64,000 bases of DNA from Hyphomicrobiales bacterium (GTDB lineage: Bacteria; Pseudomonadota; Alphaproteobacteria; Rhizobiales; Rhizobiaceae). This document shows, piece after piece, positions 1-8,639 of the stretch. Location of the stretch: the NCBI GenBank assembly GCA_900472605.1, contig UCJD01000066.1, positions 1-64,000 on the forward strand, read 5' to 3'. Under the pieces are notes generated by a model. It was not told the DNA's origin. It did not search any database and worked only from the letters and a program-made list of their open reading frames with translations. The translations under genes and the position numbers were made by a program. The number at the start of each line of letters is the position of its first letter. The stretch's first letter is position 1.

Positions 1-591
1 AACGACGTCGACTGGAAGAACGTCGATCGTAGCAAGATCAAGTTCGATCACAATCAGTTCGCCAACATCGATAAGACAAACATCCGCAACCGCCTCGAAG
101 CCGGCGGAAACAACGACATCCGCACGAAGGCCAAGTCCGTCAAGGCGAGAGCCGCCAACGCCGGCCACGCCCGAGTGACACCCTCGGCCATCAAGGACAT
201 CAGGGCCAACAAGATCGCTGGTGGCGGTGGCGAGTTGCGCGACCGCGCCGCCAATCGCCCCTCTGGCGACCGCCGTGGCGAAATAGGTCAGCGCGGAAAT
301 CGGGACATCGGAAAGCACGCGATGGCGGGGAAACGGGATGCGCGCCCCCAGCGCCCGTCCGGTCTTGGCGAGGTTCGCTCGCGAGGTGCTGCCAATCTCC
401 ACTCTCAGCGTGGAGGACGCGCCATGGGTGGCGGACACCACGCCAGTCGGCCCGAGTTCGCGGCGCATCGCGGAGGTGGTGGCGGTGCCCACTTTAGCGG
501 CGGTGGCAGAGGTGGCGGTGCGCACTTCAGTGGTGGCGGTCGCGGTGGCGGCGGACACGCTCGCGTTCCCCATGGTGGACGTCGACGCTAA
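1..591 (+). CDS. DUF3300 family protein, C-terminal part (5' cut by window edge)
   Basis: The frame is open from base 1 to the stop at 591, so only the end of the gene is present. The first visible residues (NDVDWKNVDRSKIKFDHNQF, then NIDKTNIRNR) resemble the C-terminal region of DUF3300 envelope proteins, which have repeated asparagine/aspartate-rich motifs with RSKIKFDRNQF-like stretches. The tail is extremely Gly/Arg/His rich (GGGGGAHFSGGGRGGG repeats) and is probably disordered. The DUF2950 gene starts 24 nt downstream, and DUF3300 and DUF2950 genes are often neighbours. The function is unknown and an envelope location is inferred from the family. No internal start is proposed because the reading frame clearly enters from outside the window. 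Confidence 0.7.
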   Translation, partial: NDVDWKNVDRSKIKFDHNQFANIDKTNIRNRLEAGGNNDIRTKAKSVKARAANAGHARVTPSAIKDIRANKIAGGGGELRDRAANRPSGDRRGEIGQRGNRDIGKHAMAGKRDARPQRPSGLGEVRSRGAANLHSQRGGRAMGGGHHASRPEFAAHRGGGGGAHFSGGGRGGGAHFSGGGRGGGGHARVPHGGRRR

Positions 592-614
592 TCGAACCGA
601 ACGGAGTAATCGTC

Positions 615-1559
615 ATGAGTGCTCATCACCCTCGCATTGGATTTCGCTTGATCGTGACTGCAGCGCTGTCGGTCCTGCTCTCGGCGGCATGCACGTCTGC
701 GGCCGAGAAAGACCTCGTCGATCTCGTGTCGAAACAGTTGCCGACCGAGTACGACAGCGCCGACGCTGCGTTGGCCGCGTTTAAGGAAGCGGTCATCGCC
801 TCGGATCTGGATAAACTAGCCCCGATCCTCGGAGTCGATGGCGCGCACCTCAAAGCGACCGCCGGCGTGACGGAAACGCTGGCGACAATCAAGGACGGGA
901 TCGGAAAGCGGATCGGCCTCGAAGAAAGAAACGGCCAAAGCATCGTCGATGTCGGGGAGATCCTGTGGCCGTTTCCGTTTCCGATCGTGAAGGGCGAGAA
1001 CGGCAAGTTTGCCTTCGACCCTGTGATCGGGATCGAAGAAATCATCAACCGCCGTATCGGCGAGAACGAAATCCAGACGATCGAAACCGTGCGCGGCTAT
1101 GTCGATGCGCAGCAGCAATATGCGAGCGCCGATCATGACGGCGACGGCGTGCTCGAATATGCGCAAAAGCTTGTCAGCAGCCCTGGAAGGGCCGACGGCC
1201 TGTACTGGCCCGAGAGCGACGGTCTAAGCGAAAGCCCCGCGGCTCCCTATCTCGACTATGTCCAGTTCGATAAGTCGAAGGACAACAATGGATACTTCGG
1301 CTACCGGTACAAGGTCCTGACCCGCCAGGGCGGCAACATCGCCGGCGGCCCCTATGACTACGTGGTCAACGGCAACATGATCGCCGGGTTTGCCTTGGTC
1401 GCTTGGCCAGTGAAGTATGGCGACACCGGCGTGAACACATTCGTGGTCAACCGCAATGGCATCGTCTATCAGGCCGATCTCGGTGCGGACACGGACAAGA
1501 TCGCGCGTACCATGAAGCAGTTCAATCCCGGTGACCGTTGGTCCGTGACTGAGGACTAG
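615..1559 (+). CDS. DUF2950 family exported protein
   Basis: A 314-residue protein with an N-terminal signal sequence (about residues 8-30, ending in a Cys-containing AACTSAAEK segment that could be a lipobox-like site). The body matches the DUF2950 family as I know it: an early AAFKEAVIASDLDKL helix, an IVDVGEILWPFPFPIV segment, an internal HDGDGVLEYA segment and a terminal KQFNPGDRW motif. The ATG at 615 lies 7 nt after a GGAG-like sequence (aacggagtaatcgtc). The gene follows the DUF3300 gene by 24 nt and ends 4 nt before the next membrane protein gene, so the three probably form one operon. The biochemical role is unknown; it is likely periplasmic or outer-membrane associated. Confidence 0.85.
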   Translation: MSAHHPRIGFRLIVTAALSVLLSAACTSAAEKDLVDLVSKQLPTEYDSADAALAAFKEAVIASDLDKLAPILGVDGAHLKATAGVTETLATIKDGIGKRIGLEERNGQSIVDVGEILWPFPFPIVKGENGKFAFDPVIGIEEIINRRIGENEIQTIETVRGYVDAQQQYASADHDGDGVLEYAQKLVSSPGRADGLYWPESDGLSESPAAPYLDYVQFDKSKDNNGYFGYRYKVLTRQGGNIAGGPYDYVVNGNMIAGFALVAWPVKYGDTGVNTFVVNRNGIVYQADLGADTDKIARTMKQFNPGDRWSVTED

Positions 1560-1563
1560 AGGG

Positions 1564-2781
1564 ATGGAGACGACGAAGCTTGCGGCGCAATCGGCAACCG
1601 AAGTCGTCCTAAAGGAGGATAGCTTAGAATACCTCGCTTCGCATGGTGGTCCGTTCTTCGAGCTTCAGCAGCGGCTTAATCTTGTGCACGATCGAAACCT
1701 TCACACAGGCCGCCGCATCGTCCTGTTCGTGGCCGCCGCATGGGCTGTTCCACTCCTTCTTACGCTGCCGACTTTGGTGTCTGACACGCCGACGCTGCAG
1801 GCCTATTTGACAGACCCTGGCCCATGGGCCCGTTTTTTCGTCGGCATCGCGGCATTCCTCGCCGCCGAGCAAGCCGTCGAGGCGGGTCTGCGACGCAAGC
1901 TTGGTCAGTTTCTCCGTGCGCCTTTGATCCCGCCCGCGTCGCAGAAATCGGCGATGGTCGCGCTGGACAACGCTATTGGGCGCCGCAACTCGGTCCTTGC
2001 GGAGACCGCCTGTCTTGCGCTTGCGGTCATTTCCGCGTTTCTGGCCTTCGCGACCTTCAAGCAGGCGCCATCGACAAGCTGGGCGGCAACGGTGACAGGC
2101 GAGTTTCATCGTCTTACCCTTGCAGGCTGGTGGTGTGTGTTCATCAGCATTCCGCTGTTCATCTTTCTCTTCACTCGAGGCGTTTGGCGGCATCTCGTGT
2201 GGGCCGAGCTGCTCCGAGCCATCTCGCGTCTCGATTTGAGGCTGGTGTCGACCCATCCGGATGGCAAAGGCGGGCTTGCCTTCGTCGGGGAGTATCCGAA
2301 CGCCTACGTTCTCTTTGTATTCGGTGTAAGTTGCGGCATGGCAGCCGCCGTCGCCAAGCACCAGTTACAGACTGATCTGTCGGCCACGACACTGACGACG
2401 ATCATGGCCTGCTGGCTGCTGATCGTGCTCGGGTTTTTTGCTTATCCCTTGTCGGCCTTTTCGCGACCGCTTCGGCATATGAAGGACCGAACACTGTTGA
2501 TCATGTCAGCTCGCGCGACGACCCAGCAGCGCGCTTCCGAACGCAAGGCGATCGGTGAGAATGTCATCGTGCCGGATCCAAGGGAAGCCGAGCAGACAAT
2601 CGATCCCGTCGATCTTTCGAAGCAGTATGAGCAGACCCGCAAGTTGTCTTCGATGCTCGTTAACCGCAAGACGCTGCTGCCCGTCGCTTCGGCAGCCCTG
2701 ATCCCATTCGCAATCGCTGGCGCATCAAAACTACCTTACAAGGAGGTGTTTTCTGTCCTGAAAAAGCTTCTGCTCGTCTAA
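1564..2781 (+). CDS. Multi-pass membrane protein of unknown function
   Basis: A 405-residue protein that I do not recognise as a named family. Hydrophobic segments lie near residues 52-72, 88-105, 147-166, 187-205, 245-262 and 275-296, with a further weak one near 372-388. The stretch at 298-360 is charged (RPLRHMKDRTLL, ERKAIGENV) and probably cytoplasmic. The ATG is 4 nt after the DUF2950 stop, with a purine-rich gaggactagagggATG leader, so translational coupling is likely. The terminal KKLLLV is short and basic. Its position in the DUF3300-DUF2950 unit suggests an envelope role, but nothing in the sequence gives a reaction. Confidence 0.75.
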   Translation: METTKLAAQSATEVVLKEDSLEYLASHGGPFFELQQRLNLVHDRNLHTGRRIVLFVAAAWAVPLLLTLPTLVSDTPTLQAYLTDPGPWARFFVGIAAFLAAEQAVEAGLRRKLGQFLRAPLIPPASQKSAMVALDNAIGRRNSVLAETACLALAVISAFLAFATFKQAPSTSWAATVTGEFHRLTLAGWWCVFISIPLFIFLFTRGVWRHLVWAELLRAISRLDLRLVSTHPDGKGGLAFVGEYPNAYVLFVFGVSCGMAAAVAKHQLQTDLSATTLTTIMACWLLIVLGFFAYPLSAFSRPLRHMKDRTLLIMSARATTQQRASERKAIGENVIVPDPREAEQTIDPVDLSKQYEQTRKLSSMLVNRKTLLPVASAALIPFAIAGASKLPYKEVFSVLKKLLLV

Positions 2782-2804
2782 GCATTCGAAGACCCTCCCA
2801 GGGC

Positions 2805-2828
2805 GCGGGAAGTGGGCTGGCTTCCCGC
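2805..2828 (+). terminator. Possible intrinsic terminator after the DUF3300/DUF2950 operon
   Basis: An 8-bp perfect stem (GCGGGAAG / CTTCCCGC) with an 8-nt loop lies 24 nt after the stop of the membrane protein gene. No clear T-run follows, so termination is plausible but unproven. Confidence 0.4.
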
Positions 2829-2904
2829 AGGCTCTGTTCAACTCCGCATGTGAATACGCAGATCACGTGCTAACCGAAACCTTGATCATCGCTGGAGGCG
2901 AAAG

Positions 2905-4359
2905 ATGGCAATACACCGCGGCTGGTCGCTTCTGCTTGGAGTGCTTGTTTCATGTTACACCCCTGCGATCGGACGGGCCGAAACCCCCGTACCAACCGCA
3001 AAGCCTGCACTGATCGAAAGGCATGTCATCGATCTTCAGGCGATGAAGGAGCGCCGCATCGTTCGGGTGCTCGTCCCGTTCAGCAAGACGGTCTATTTCA
3101 TCGACAAGGGACGCCAGTTCGGCACGGCGGTCGAATTCGGGCGGGAGCTGGAGAAGGTCCTGAACAAGGACCGCAAGAAGCAGATCGACCATATCACAAT
3201 CGTCTTCGTGCCCATGCCGCGCGACAGGTTGCTGCCCGCTCTGAACGAGGGCCTCGGCGATATCGTCATGGCAAACCTGACAGTGACTGACGATCGTTTC
3301 AAGGATGTCGATTTCACTGATCCACTTTATAGTGATGCGCAGGAGGTCGTTGTCGCCGCCCCAGGAAGCCCAGCGCTGGAGGGCATCGACGACCTCTCGG
3401 GAAAGCATGTCGCGGTCAGGCCATCGAGCAGCTATCACGAGCATCTGCTGGCAAAGAACAGGGAGCTGGCGGCCGCCGGCAAACCGGAGATCGCTATCGA
3501 TCCCATGGACGAGAGCCTCGAGGACGAAGACCTGATGGAGATGGTCAACGCCGACCTGCTGCCCTTCACCATCGTCGATGGCTACAAGGCTGATATCTGG
3601 TCGCATGTCTTCCCTGACATCAAGGTACGCGATGATGTCGTCTTGTCGTCTCAGGGGAAGATCGCCTGGGCGATCCGCAAGAACAGCCCTGAGCTGATGG
3701 CGGAATTAAATGCCTTCGTGGCAACCCACAAGGTGGGCACCACCTTCGGCAACATCCTGCGAAACAGCTACTTCAAGCAGGACAAGATCGTCAAACGCGC
3801 CTATTCGCCTTCAGATGTCGAACGCTTTCAGAAACTGGTTGAAATCTTTCGGAAGTACGGCGACAGCTATTCCTTCGATTATCTCATGCTGATGGCTCAA
3901 GGGTACCAGGAGTCGCAACTCGATCAATCCCGGCGTTCTGCTCGAGGGGCTGTAGGCATCATGCAGATGCTACCGTCGACGGCGAAGGACAAGGTGATTG
4001 CGATCAGTGGCATCGACAAGGACCCGGACCGCAACGTCGAGGCCGGCGCAAAATATCTGCGCCATCTGATCAAGATATACATCGATGATGAAGCGCTAAC
4101 GACTAAGGAACGGCAGCTTTTCGCTTTCGCTGCCTACAACGCCGGCCCCGGAAACCTGAGAAAGTTTCGGGAGAAGGCGAAGACGATGGGGCTCGATCCT
4201 GACGTCTGGTTTGGAAATGTCGAAAATGGCGCCGCTGCGATCGTTGGCCGTGAGACGGTGCAGTACGTCAGCAACATCTATAAATACTACGTGGCATATT
4301 CGCTGCTCGTTGATCGCATGGAGGAGCGAAATCAGGCGGGCCTTCCTCGAGCCGAATAG
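2905..4359 (+). CDS. MltF-like membrane-bound lytic murein transglycosylase
   Basis: A 484-residue exported protein with two domains, as in MltF. Residues 1-25 are a signal peptide. Residues about 50-285 form an extracellular solute-binding family 3 domain (VLVPFSKTVYFIDKGRQFGT at its start). Residues about 312-460 form a lysozyme-like SLT domain, with the likely catalytic Glu336 in AQGYQESQLD, followed by ARGAVGIMQMLPSTA and FAAYNAGPGN motifs typical of Slt family 1. It would cleave the MurNAc-GlcNAc bond of peptidoglycan to give 1,6-anhydro ends. The ATG at 2905 follows a ggaggcgaaag Shine-Dalgarno. It stands alone on this strand, 123 nt after the previous operon, and converges with the first arylsulfatase gene. 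Confidence 0.9.
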   Translation: MAIHRGWSLLLGVLVSCYTPAIGRAETPVPTAKPALIERHVIDLQAMKERRIVRVLVPFSKTVYFIDKGRQFGTAVEFGRELEKVLNKDRKKQIDHITIVFVPMPRDRLLPALNEGLGDIVMANLTVTDDRFKDVDFTDPLYSDAQEVVVAAPGSPALEGIDDLSGKHVAVRPSSSYHEHLLAKNRELAAAGKPEIAIDPMDESLEDEDLMEMVNADLLPFTIVDGYKADIWSHVFPDIKVRDDVVLSSQGKIAWAIRKNSPELMAELNAFVATHKVGTTFGNILRNSYFKQDKIVKRAYSPSDVERFQKLVEIFRKYGDSYSFDYLMLMAQGYQESQLDQSRRSARGAVGIMQMLPSTAKDKVIAISGIDKDPDRNVEAGAKYLRHLIKIYIDDEALTTKERQLFAFAAYNAGPGNLRKFREKAKTMGLDPDVWFGNVENGAAAIVGRETVQYVSNIYKYYVAYSLLVDRMEERNQAGLPRAE

Positions 4360-4595
4360 ACAAATTTCTTTGAAAGAGAAGGGAAGGCAAGCGACTATTA
4401 GCATCGGATTGCGCGAGAAATTTCACACTCGCTCCACGTCTGCGTTTGACGAACTTGGCGGTCCCAGTCCAGATGCCCGAAATACGTTCTTGTCGATAAA
4501 TGCTTCGAGCATTTTGGTGTTGATCTCGGATCCTCGCTCGACGGCATCGAAATCATCGACATATTGACCCTGGGATGAATGCAAAAAACAGATAA

Positions 4596-4626
4596 GGCCG
4601 CTGGAGGCTTTCAACCTCCAACGGCC
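4596..4626 (-). terminator. Rho-independent terminator of the first sulfatase operon
   Basis: Reading leftward, a GC-rich stem (GGCCGTTGGAGG paired with CCTCCAGCGGCC, one mismatch, loop TTGAAAG) begins 7 nt beyond the arylsulfatase stop. It is followed by TTATCTGTTTTTTG, a good T-rich tract. Confidence 0.8.
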
Positions 4627-4633
4627 GTGATTC

Positions 4634-6304
4634 CTATTGCGGAGCAAGACGTTCCAACTCGTTCAGGCGCTGCAACGCAGCCTGCTGCCGCAAGGTCCCA
4701 TAGTTGATGTTGCTGGCATTAAGAGTGCTGCCTTCTTGATAAGGAAACTTGTCGAAGTCTGAGAAGAATTCCTTGATCTTTCCTTGGATTGGTACCAGGA
4801 GCCACATGTTGCGGGCTACGAATTCCAGTGCTCCGCCGCCGTCCTCCATTCCCCTTTCGTAGGGATCCATGCGAAGATTGGCGATGCCCGCCCAAGATGT
4901 GACTTCTCTTGTCGCGGTAGCAATATTGCCGTGGCTTGCGACGGCAAAGCTAAGCTTCCAATCCTCCCAGCGAATGGCATTCAAATTGCCGCCTTGGTCA
5001 AAGTAGTAGACCACGTCGCGCGGCCCCGTGTCCGTCTCGCCTCTGAGCAAAGGCACGAGATCGTAGCCATCGAGATGAACTTTGAACTCCTTCGTTCCCG
5101 ATTTGAAGCCGGTTTTCATCTGCTCCTTCAAGTCAGTCACCCCCGCAGCGTTGGCGAACGTGGGCATCCAGTCCATCAGCGTCACGATGTCGTTGATCTC
5201 GGTTCCCGGTTTGACGACGCCCGGCCAGCGGACCATCATTGGAATCCGGAAGCCGCCTTCCCAGGTCGTGCCCTTTTCTCCGTGGAACATGGTCTGCGCA
5301 CCATCGGGCCAGAGAGCAAGCTCGGCACCGTTGTCGGTCGTGTAAAGAACGATCGTGTCGTCGGCGATGCCAAGAGCGTCCAACTGATCCAAAAGCTGTC
5401 CCACATGGCCGTCGTGTTCCACCATTCCGTCTGCATGGACACCCTTGCCGGTCTTGCCCATCGAGTCAGGCTTCAAATGCGTGAAGACGTGCATGCGGGT
5501 TGAGTTGAACCAGACGAAGAATGGTTTTTCCGCTTTCGCCTGCCTGTCGATGAAGTCCTTGGCAGCAACCAAAAACTCTTCATCGATCGTCTCCATCCGC
5601 TTCGTGTTGAGCGGCCCCGTGTCCTCGATCTTGCCATCTGCCTTCGCCTTGATGACGCCGCGTGGACCGAACTGGCGGCGGAAGCCCGGATCCTTGGGAT
5701 AGAAGTATCCTTCGGGTTCCTCTTCTGCATTGAGGTGGTAGAGGTTGCCAAAGAACTCGTCGAATCCGTGTTTTGTCGGCAGATGCTGATCCTGGTCGCC
5801 GAGATGGTTTTTGCCGAACTGGCCTGTTGCGTATCCCTGAGCCTTCATGACGTCGGCGATCGTCGGCATCCAGTCTTGGATACCGTGAGGATCTCCAGGC
5901 ATTCCGATCGTTAGTAGGCCAGTGCGGAACGGTTCCTGTCCGAGGATGAACGAGGCTCGTCCTGCCGTGCAGCTCTGCTGGCCGTAAGAATCGGTAAAGA
6001 TCGCGCCTTCTTTGGCTATGCGGTCGATGTTAGGCGTTCGGTAGCCCATCAGTCCCATCGTGTAGGCACTAATCTGAGGTATGCCTATGTCGTCGCCAAA
6101 GATCACGAGAATATTGGGCTGTTTCTTAGCTCCGGTTGCCGGCGGCGTTGTCGGCTGTTGCTGCGCACTGGCGCCTGAGAACCCTCCCGCACCGGCCGCA
6201 AGTGCTGTCGCAGCAAGAACTGTGCTGCCGAGCAGCAGGCTTCGACGGTCGACGTTGATCGTCTTGTCTTCATCTTGATGGGCGTCCTTGGGTGACCTGG
6301 TCAT
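4634..6304 (-). CDS. Arylsulfatase, Tat-exported (copy 1)
   Basis: A 556-residue type I sulfatase that would hydrolyse sulfate esters in the periplasm. The start at 6304 is chosen because AAGGAG lies 7 nt upstream; the frame stays open 165 nt further but has no better site. Residues 19-45 hold a twin-arginine signal (NVDRRSLLLG then a hydrophobic Ala-rich segment). The sulfatase core begins at NILVIFGDDIG, with metal-binding Asp71/Asp72. The formylglycine site is Cys112 in CTAGR, so the consensus Pro of CxPxR is Ala. A second metal-site motif, YTTDNGAEL, lies in the middle of the protein. The gene is last in the leftward series FGE-HAD-sulfatase, about 195 nt after the HAD gene, and ends at a strong terminator. 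The substrate is unknown. Confidence 0.9.
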   Translation of the reverse strand: MTRSPKDAHQDEDKTINVDRRSLLLGSTVLAATALAAGAGGFSGASAQQQPTTPPATGAKKQPNILVIFGDDIGIPQISAYTMGLMGYRTPNIDRIAKEGAIFTDSYGQQSCTAGRASFILGQEPFRTGLLTIGMPGDPHGIQDWMPTIADVMKAQGYATGQFGKNHLGDQDQHLPTKHGFDEFFGNLYHLNAEEEPEGYFYPKDPGFRRQFGPRGVIKAKADGKIEDTGPLNTKRMETIDEEFLVAAKDFIDRQAKAEKPFFVWFNSTRMHVFTHLKPDSMGKTGKGVHADGMVEHDGHVGQLLDQLDALGIADDTIVLYTTDNGAELALWPDGAQTMFHGEKGTTWEGGFRIPMMVRWPGVVKPGTEINDIVTLMDWMPTFANAAGVTDLKEQMKTGFKSGTKEFKVHLDGYDLVPLLRGETDTGPRDVVYYFDQGGNLNAIRWEDWKLSFAVASHGNIATATREVTSWAGIANLRMDPYERGMEDGGGALEFVARNMWLLVPIQGKIKEFFSDFDKFPYQEGSTLNASNINYGTLRQQAALQRLNELERLAPQ

Positions 6305-6499
6305 CTCATTACTCCTTGAGGATTGGAAAAGTTTTGCAGGTGCTTTGGGTGATACGGCCACGGAAAGCGGCCATACTTCTTTCTTCCGGGGGATCATGCT
6401 GACGACGTCTGTGACTACGGCGAAGTCTGAGAGCCCAGCCCGCTCGGCTCTCGGCAGATCGCTCTTCAAGCCTCATTGGTTTTCGCCCTAATCGACCGG

Positions 6500-7537
6500 C
6501 TACTTGTCGAACGCGTAGACGCGCTTCCAGTCAGCCTTCATGTCAACAACCAACCAGTTTCGGCGACCAGCTTCGTCCAGAGCCTTGTCCAGTCTCCCGA
6601 AAGCGGATTTCCGGTCATAAGCAAACTCGCGATCGCTGTCGGTGTGGTGGATGAACAGAGCGAAGCTGTGCTGCTGGCCCCCGGTCGCCCAGCGAGCCAT
6701 TTCGTAATCCCCGTCCGAATTCCCAGCTACAAAGATCGGACGGCGCCCAATGAATTGATTTATGCCAACCGGCTTGCCTGGACCGTCGTCGATGAAGTCG
6801 ATCTTCGGCAAACGCTTAAGCGACGGAACGTCGTCTACGAGCGCGTACTGCGTGGTAATGGTGCTACCGATTACCTGCTCTGACGGGACGCCGTAAATTT
6901 TCTCTGTCACGGGCCGCATGAACTCGATGCCGCCCCCTGAGACGATGTATGTCTTGAAGCCGTTAGAGCGCAGATATTGCAGAAGTTCGACCATGGGGAC
7001 GAAGGTCATCTCATAGAACGGCTTACCGGTTTTTGGATGACGAGCAGTTGCAAACCAGTCGGTAACAAGCTTGTTAAACTGATCCGTCGTCATGCCCGCG
7101 TGGGTCGACGTCACGAGTTCGACAATACCCATCTCACCGCTCCTAGCGACTCCCTCAAGGTTGCCTGAAAGAACCGACTTGTAAGGTTCCTTCTCTTTCC
7201 ATTCTGGATGTTCCGGCGCTAGCGCCTTGATCCTATCGAGGACGAAACCAAGCTGAAAATAGTAGGGCTGCTCTGACCACAGTGTCCCGTCGTTGTCGAA
7301 GACCGCGATTCTATCCTCCGGCGCGACATACCCATCGCCGCCTTCGGTGGTCGTAGCCTTGACGAACTCCATGATCCTGCTTTTCGCCGCAGTATCGTTC
7401 CAAGACGGGAGCGCGGCCTGTGCAAACACGCTTCTAGGAAAAATGGCGCCGGCGAGAAGTAGGACGAGCGCGACCACGGCGGAAGCATAGAGAATGCTGC
7501 GGAGATCCTCTCTCCCAGTGTAGGGTTTTTGTGACAT
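6500..7537 (-). CDS. Exported HAD-superfamily hydrolase (phosphatase-like)
   Basis: A 345-residue protein with an N-terminal hydrophobic segment (about residues 14-40, ending SVFAQA) that suggests export or membrane anchoring. HAD motif I is FDNDGTLW with nucleophile Asp81 and Asp83. Motif II is YIVSGGG near residue 195, and motif IV is GNSDGDYEM near residue 275. These fit phosphoserine-phosphatase-like HAD proteins, so a phosphomonoester or related substrate in the periplasm is likely, but it is not defined. The ATG at 7537 has AGGAG about 8 nt upstream and lies 9 nt after the FGE stop, so the two genes are co-transcribed. Its repeated association with sulfatase and FGE genes suggests work on the same substrate. 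Confidence 0.85.
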   Translation of the reverse strand: MSQKPYTGREDLRSILYASAVVALVLLLAGAIFPRSVFAQAALPSWNDTAAKSRIMEFVKATTTEGGDGYVAPEDRIAVFDNDGTLWSEQPYYFQLGFVLDRIKALAPEHPEWKEKEPYKSVLSGNLEGVARSGEMGIVELVTSTHAGMTTDQFNKLVTDWFATARHPKTGKPFYEMTFVPMVELLQYLRSNGFKTYIVSGGGIEFMRPVTEKIYGVPSEQVIGSTITTQYALVDDVPSLKRLPKIDFIDDGPGKPVGINQFIGRRPIFVAGNSDGDYEMARWATGGQQHSFALFIHHTDSDREFAYDRKSAFGRLDKALDEAGRRNWLVVDMKADWKRVYAFDK

Positions 7538-7546
7538 CCTGCTCTC

Positions 7547-8509
7547 CTATGGTTGAGGGCGTTTTATGCAACGGAAGCCTACGTGACTGGTCGACGTGTC
7601 CTCGGGTTCGGCATGTCGGGCGGCCGGGCGGTAGCGTCGGCAGTAGTTGGGAGCGCACAGGTGGGAGCCGCCTTTCAGGACCCGACGCGCGATTCGAATT
7701 CGCGGCTGCGCGGGGTCGAAGCTCCCCGTCGCGTCCATGCCACGAGGATTGCTGGGGATGCAGCAGGAGTGCTTCGCGGGTTCTGGGTGGCGCGTCGACC
7801 AATAGTCCTCCGTCCACTCCCAGACGTTGCCGATCATGTCGTAGAGGCCGTACCCGTTGGCAGGAAACGAACGAACCGGCGTGGTTCGCTCCCGTCCCTT
7901 CGGCTTGATGCTGTTGGTCGGAAAGTTCCCATGCCAGGTGTTGGCCATAGCCATGCCTCCGGGCATGAAGTCGTCGCCCCAGGCATACACGGTATCGTCG
8001 AGCCCACCGCGGGCGGCAAGCTCCCATTCGGCTTCGGTTGGAAGATCAAGGCCGGCCCAATCGGCATAGGCTTTGGCGTCGGCGTAGGCGACGTGCACGA
8101 CCGGATGATCGAGCTTACCTCTAAGGTCGCTCAGGCCCCCCAGGGGGCGCTTCCAGTTGGCGCCGAACTTAAACTTCCACCACTGCGATATGTCTGGACC
8201 GCTCACCGATCTTGGCGCTTCGAATAAAAGCGAACCGGCTCTCAGCATCTCCGGCAACGCGCCTGGATAGTCCTTCGGATCGGGCGCCCTCTCGGCCACC
8301 GTCACGTAACCGGTTGCCTGAACGAAGAGCGTGAACTGTCGATTGGTAACAGGCGTCTCCGCGATCCAGAAACCATCCACCGTCACCGGATGGGCCGGTG
8401 CCTCCTCGGGGTAGTGATCGTTGGATCCCATTGTGAACGTGCGGCCGGGAATGAACACCATTCCTTGGACTGGGAGCTTATCTTCTGAGATGTCGAACGC
8501 GAGTGTCAT
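7547..8509 (-). CDS. Formylglycine-generating enzyme (SUMF1/FGE family)
   Basis: A 320-residue FGE-sulfatase domain protein without a signal peptide, so it acts in the cytoplasm. It oxidises the active-site Cys of sulfatases to C-alpha-formylglycine. The family marks are clear: MVFIPGRTFTMGS at residues 17-29, HPVTVDGFWIAETPVTNRQF at 40-59, LPTEAEWELAARGG at 156-169, and GNVWEWTEDYW at 227-237. The C-terminal GGSHLCAPNYCRRYRPAAR stretch carries Cys285 and Cys290, matching the redox/copper-binding pair of the family. It is the first gene of the leftward unit that ends with sulfatase 1 and follows a strong palindromic operator. Its clients are presumably all three sulfatases in this window. Confidence 0.92.
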   Translation of the reverse strand: MTLAFDISEDKLPVQGMVFIPGRTFTMGSNDHYPEEAPAHPVTVDGFWIAETPVTNRQFTLFVQATGYVTVAERAPDPKDYPGALPEMLRAGSLLFEAPRSVSGPDISQWWKFKFGANWKRPLGGLSDLRGKLDHPVVHVAYADAKAYADWAGLDLPTEAEWELAARGGLDDTVYAWGDDFMPGGMAMANTWHGNFPTNSIKPKGRERTTPVRSFPANGYGLYDMIGNVWEWTEDYWSTRHPEPAKHSCCIPSNPRGMDATGSFDPAQPRIRIARRVLKGGSHLCAPNYCRRYRPAARHAEPEDTSTSHVGFRCIKRPQP

Positions 8510-8560
8510 GGCTGCCTCCGGTTGACGGGGGCAAGATCGGCCGACAAAACGTAAATGGGA

Positions 8561-8605
8561 AGTACGTAACGGTAAATCGGATAGGAATTTACCGTTACTG
8601 TACGT
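8561..8605 (-). promoter_or_regulatory. Palindromic operator upstream of the FGE-HAD-sulfatase unit
   Basis: GTAACGGTAAAT (8566-8577) and its exact reverse complement ATTTACCGTTAC (8587-8598) are separated by 9 nt. The left arm extends as AAGTACGTAACGGTAAAT and the right arm as a TACAGTAACGGTAAAT reverse complement. It lies about 50-100 nt upstream of the FGE start. The same sequence recurs before three other leftward genes in the first 21 kb, so it is probably the binding site of a dimeric regulator. Confidence 0.7.
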
Positions 8606-8639
8606 TTAATGCATTGCTCAGCGAAGTGATTGCATTTTC

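Noticed and set aside
338..784. Rightward frame overlapping the DUF3300 tail and the DUF2950 start
   Set aside because: It runs through two better-supported genes in other frames and has low-complexity translation.
1624..2361. Leftward 245-codon frame opposite the membrane protein gene
   Set aside because: High-GC antisense frame, no ribosome site, no recognisable domain; the + strand gene has membrane segments and a good start.
7434..8027. Leftward 197-codon frame inside the FGE gene
   Set aside because: It is a frame-shifted shadow of the FGE coding sequence with arginine-rich, patternless protein.
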